Shown: one piece after another, positions 14,048-14,305 of the stretch
Position numbering within the stretch: position 1 is the first letter of the stretch
How the letters are laid out: the number at the start of each line of letters is the position of its first letter
NCBI GenBank assembly: GCA_030150135.1
Contig: JASLGO010000015.1
Location: 1-14,305 of the forward strand
DNA: 14,305 nt
Reading direction: 5' to 3'
Origin: Aquirhabdus sp.
GTDB taxonomy: Bacteria; Pseudomonadota; Gammaproteobacteria; Pseudomonadales; Moraxellaceae
Translations under genes and position numbers: made by a program
The notes under the pieces: generated by a model
Seen by the model: only the letters and a program-made list of their open reading frames with translations
Databases searched by the model: none
Told to the model about the DNA's origin: nothing

Positions 14048-14305
14048 TCAATTGCTTTTAGCGTCTTTGTACACGCGACCTTCGACCCATGTTTTAATCA
14101 ACAGGGTAATTAGGGCTAAAAATGCAAGCAGTGATGCGACGGCAAACGCTGCGCTAAAACTATATTCGTTGTACAAAATCTCAACTTGTAAAGGTAATGT
14201 GTTGGTCTCACCGCGGATATGTCCCGACACCACAGAGACCGCACCAAACTCACCCATAGCACGTGCATTACAGAGGATCACACCATATAACAAACCCCAT
14301 TTAAT
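14048..14305 (-). CDS. cysW: Sulfate/thiosulfate ABC transporter permease CysW (C-terminal part)
   Basis: Only the last 85 residues are in the window; the frame stays open to the right edge. The visible sequence starts IKWGLLYGVILCNARAMGEF, continues with GAVSVVSGHIRGETNTLPLQ and has a final hydrophobic helix AAFAVASLLAFLALITLLIK. The sequence IKWGLLYG-NARAMGEFGAVSV-SGHIRG is characteristic of CysW, one of the two inner-membrane permease subunits of the sulfate/thiosulfate importer, and separates it from CysT/CysU. It is the gene immediately upstream of cysA on the minus strand, as in the usual cysTWA order. Any upstream cysT or sulfate-binding-protein gene would lie beyond the window. Confidence 0.92.
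   Translation of the reverse strand: MKWGLLYGVILCNARAMGEFGAVSVVSGHIRGETNTLPLQVEILYNEYSFSAAFAVASLLAFLALITLLIKTWVEGRVYKDAKSN

Overview
The window reads as a chromosomal segment of a gammaproteobacterium, probably of the family Moraxellaceae (Acinetobacter, Moraxella or Psychrobacter relatives). This rests on the CysB-type regulator, the Lip3-like alpha/beta hydrolase, the style of the RecBCD proteins and the moderate GC content. It is inferred from remembered family resemblance, so the genus cannot be fixed here.

Layout. (1) Positions 1-239, minus strand: the N-terminal part of a small uncharacterised protein that leaves the window. (2) 240-601: a gap holding a nested palindromic repeat (389-480). 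(3) 602-9761, plus strand: recC-recB-recD, an operon joined by two 4-base ATGA stop/start overlaps, encoding the whole RecBCD helicase-nuclease. A 60-base relative of the intergenic repeat lies in frame inside recB, between the helicase and nuclease domains. (4) 9762-10110: no protein gene. It holds what looks like a complete small-RNA gene: a GacA-type upstream site, a promoter, about 157 transcribed bases with nine GGA motifs (several in hairpin loops or bulges), and a strong intrinsic terminator whose loop also carries AGGA. This is the signature of CsrA/RsmA-sequestering RNAs (CsrB, RsmX/Y/Z type). (5) 10111-11037, minus strand: a CysB-family LysR regulator with its own terminator. (6) 11038-11369: an AT-rich gap. 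(7) 11370-11813: an unrecognised 147-residue membrane-anchored protein with divergent codon use. (8) 11928-12860: an alpha/beta hydrolase with an N-terminal membrane segment. (9) 12921-14305, minus strand: cysA and the C-terminal part of cysW, for sulfate/thiosulfate uptake.

How the parts fit. RecBCD handles double-strand break repair and degradation of foreign linear DNA. The CysB-like regulator and CysA/CysW probably belong to one sulfur-assimilation regulon, although a hydrolase and an orphan membrane protein separate them. The most interesting element is the candidate GacA-dependent Rsm-type RNA just after recD. Next is the repeat family that has supplied about 20 codons to recB. No CRISPR array, tRNA, rRNA or transposase was seen.
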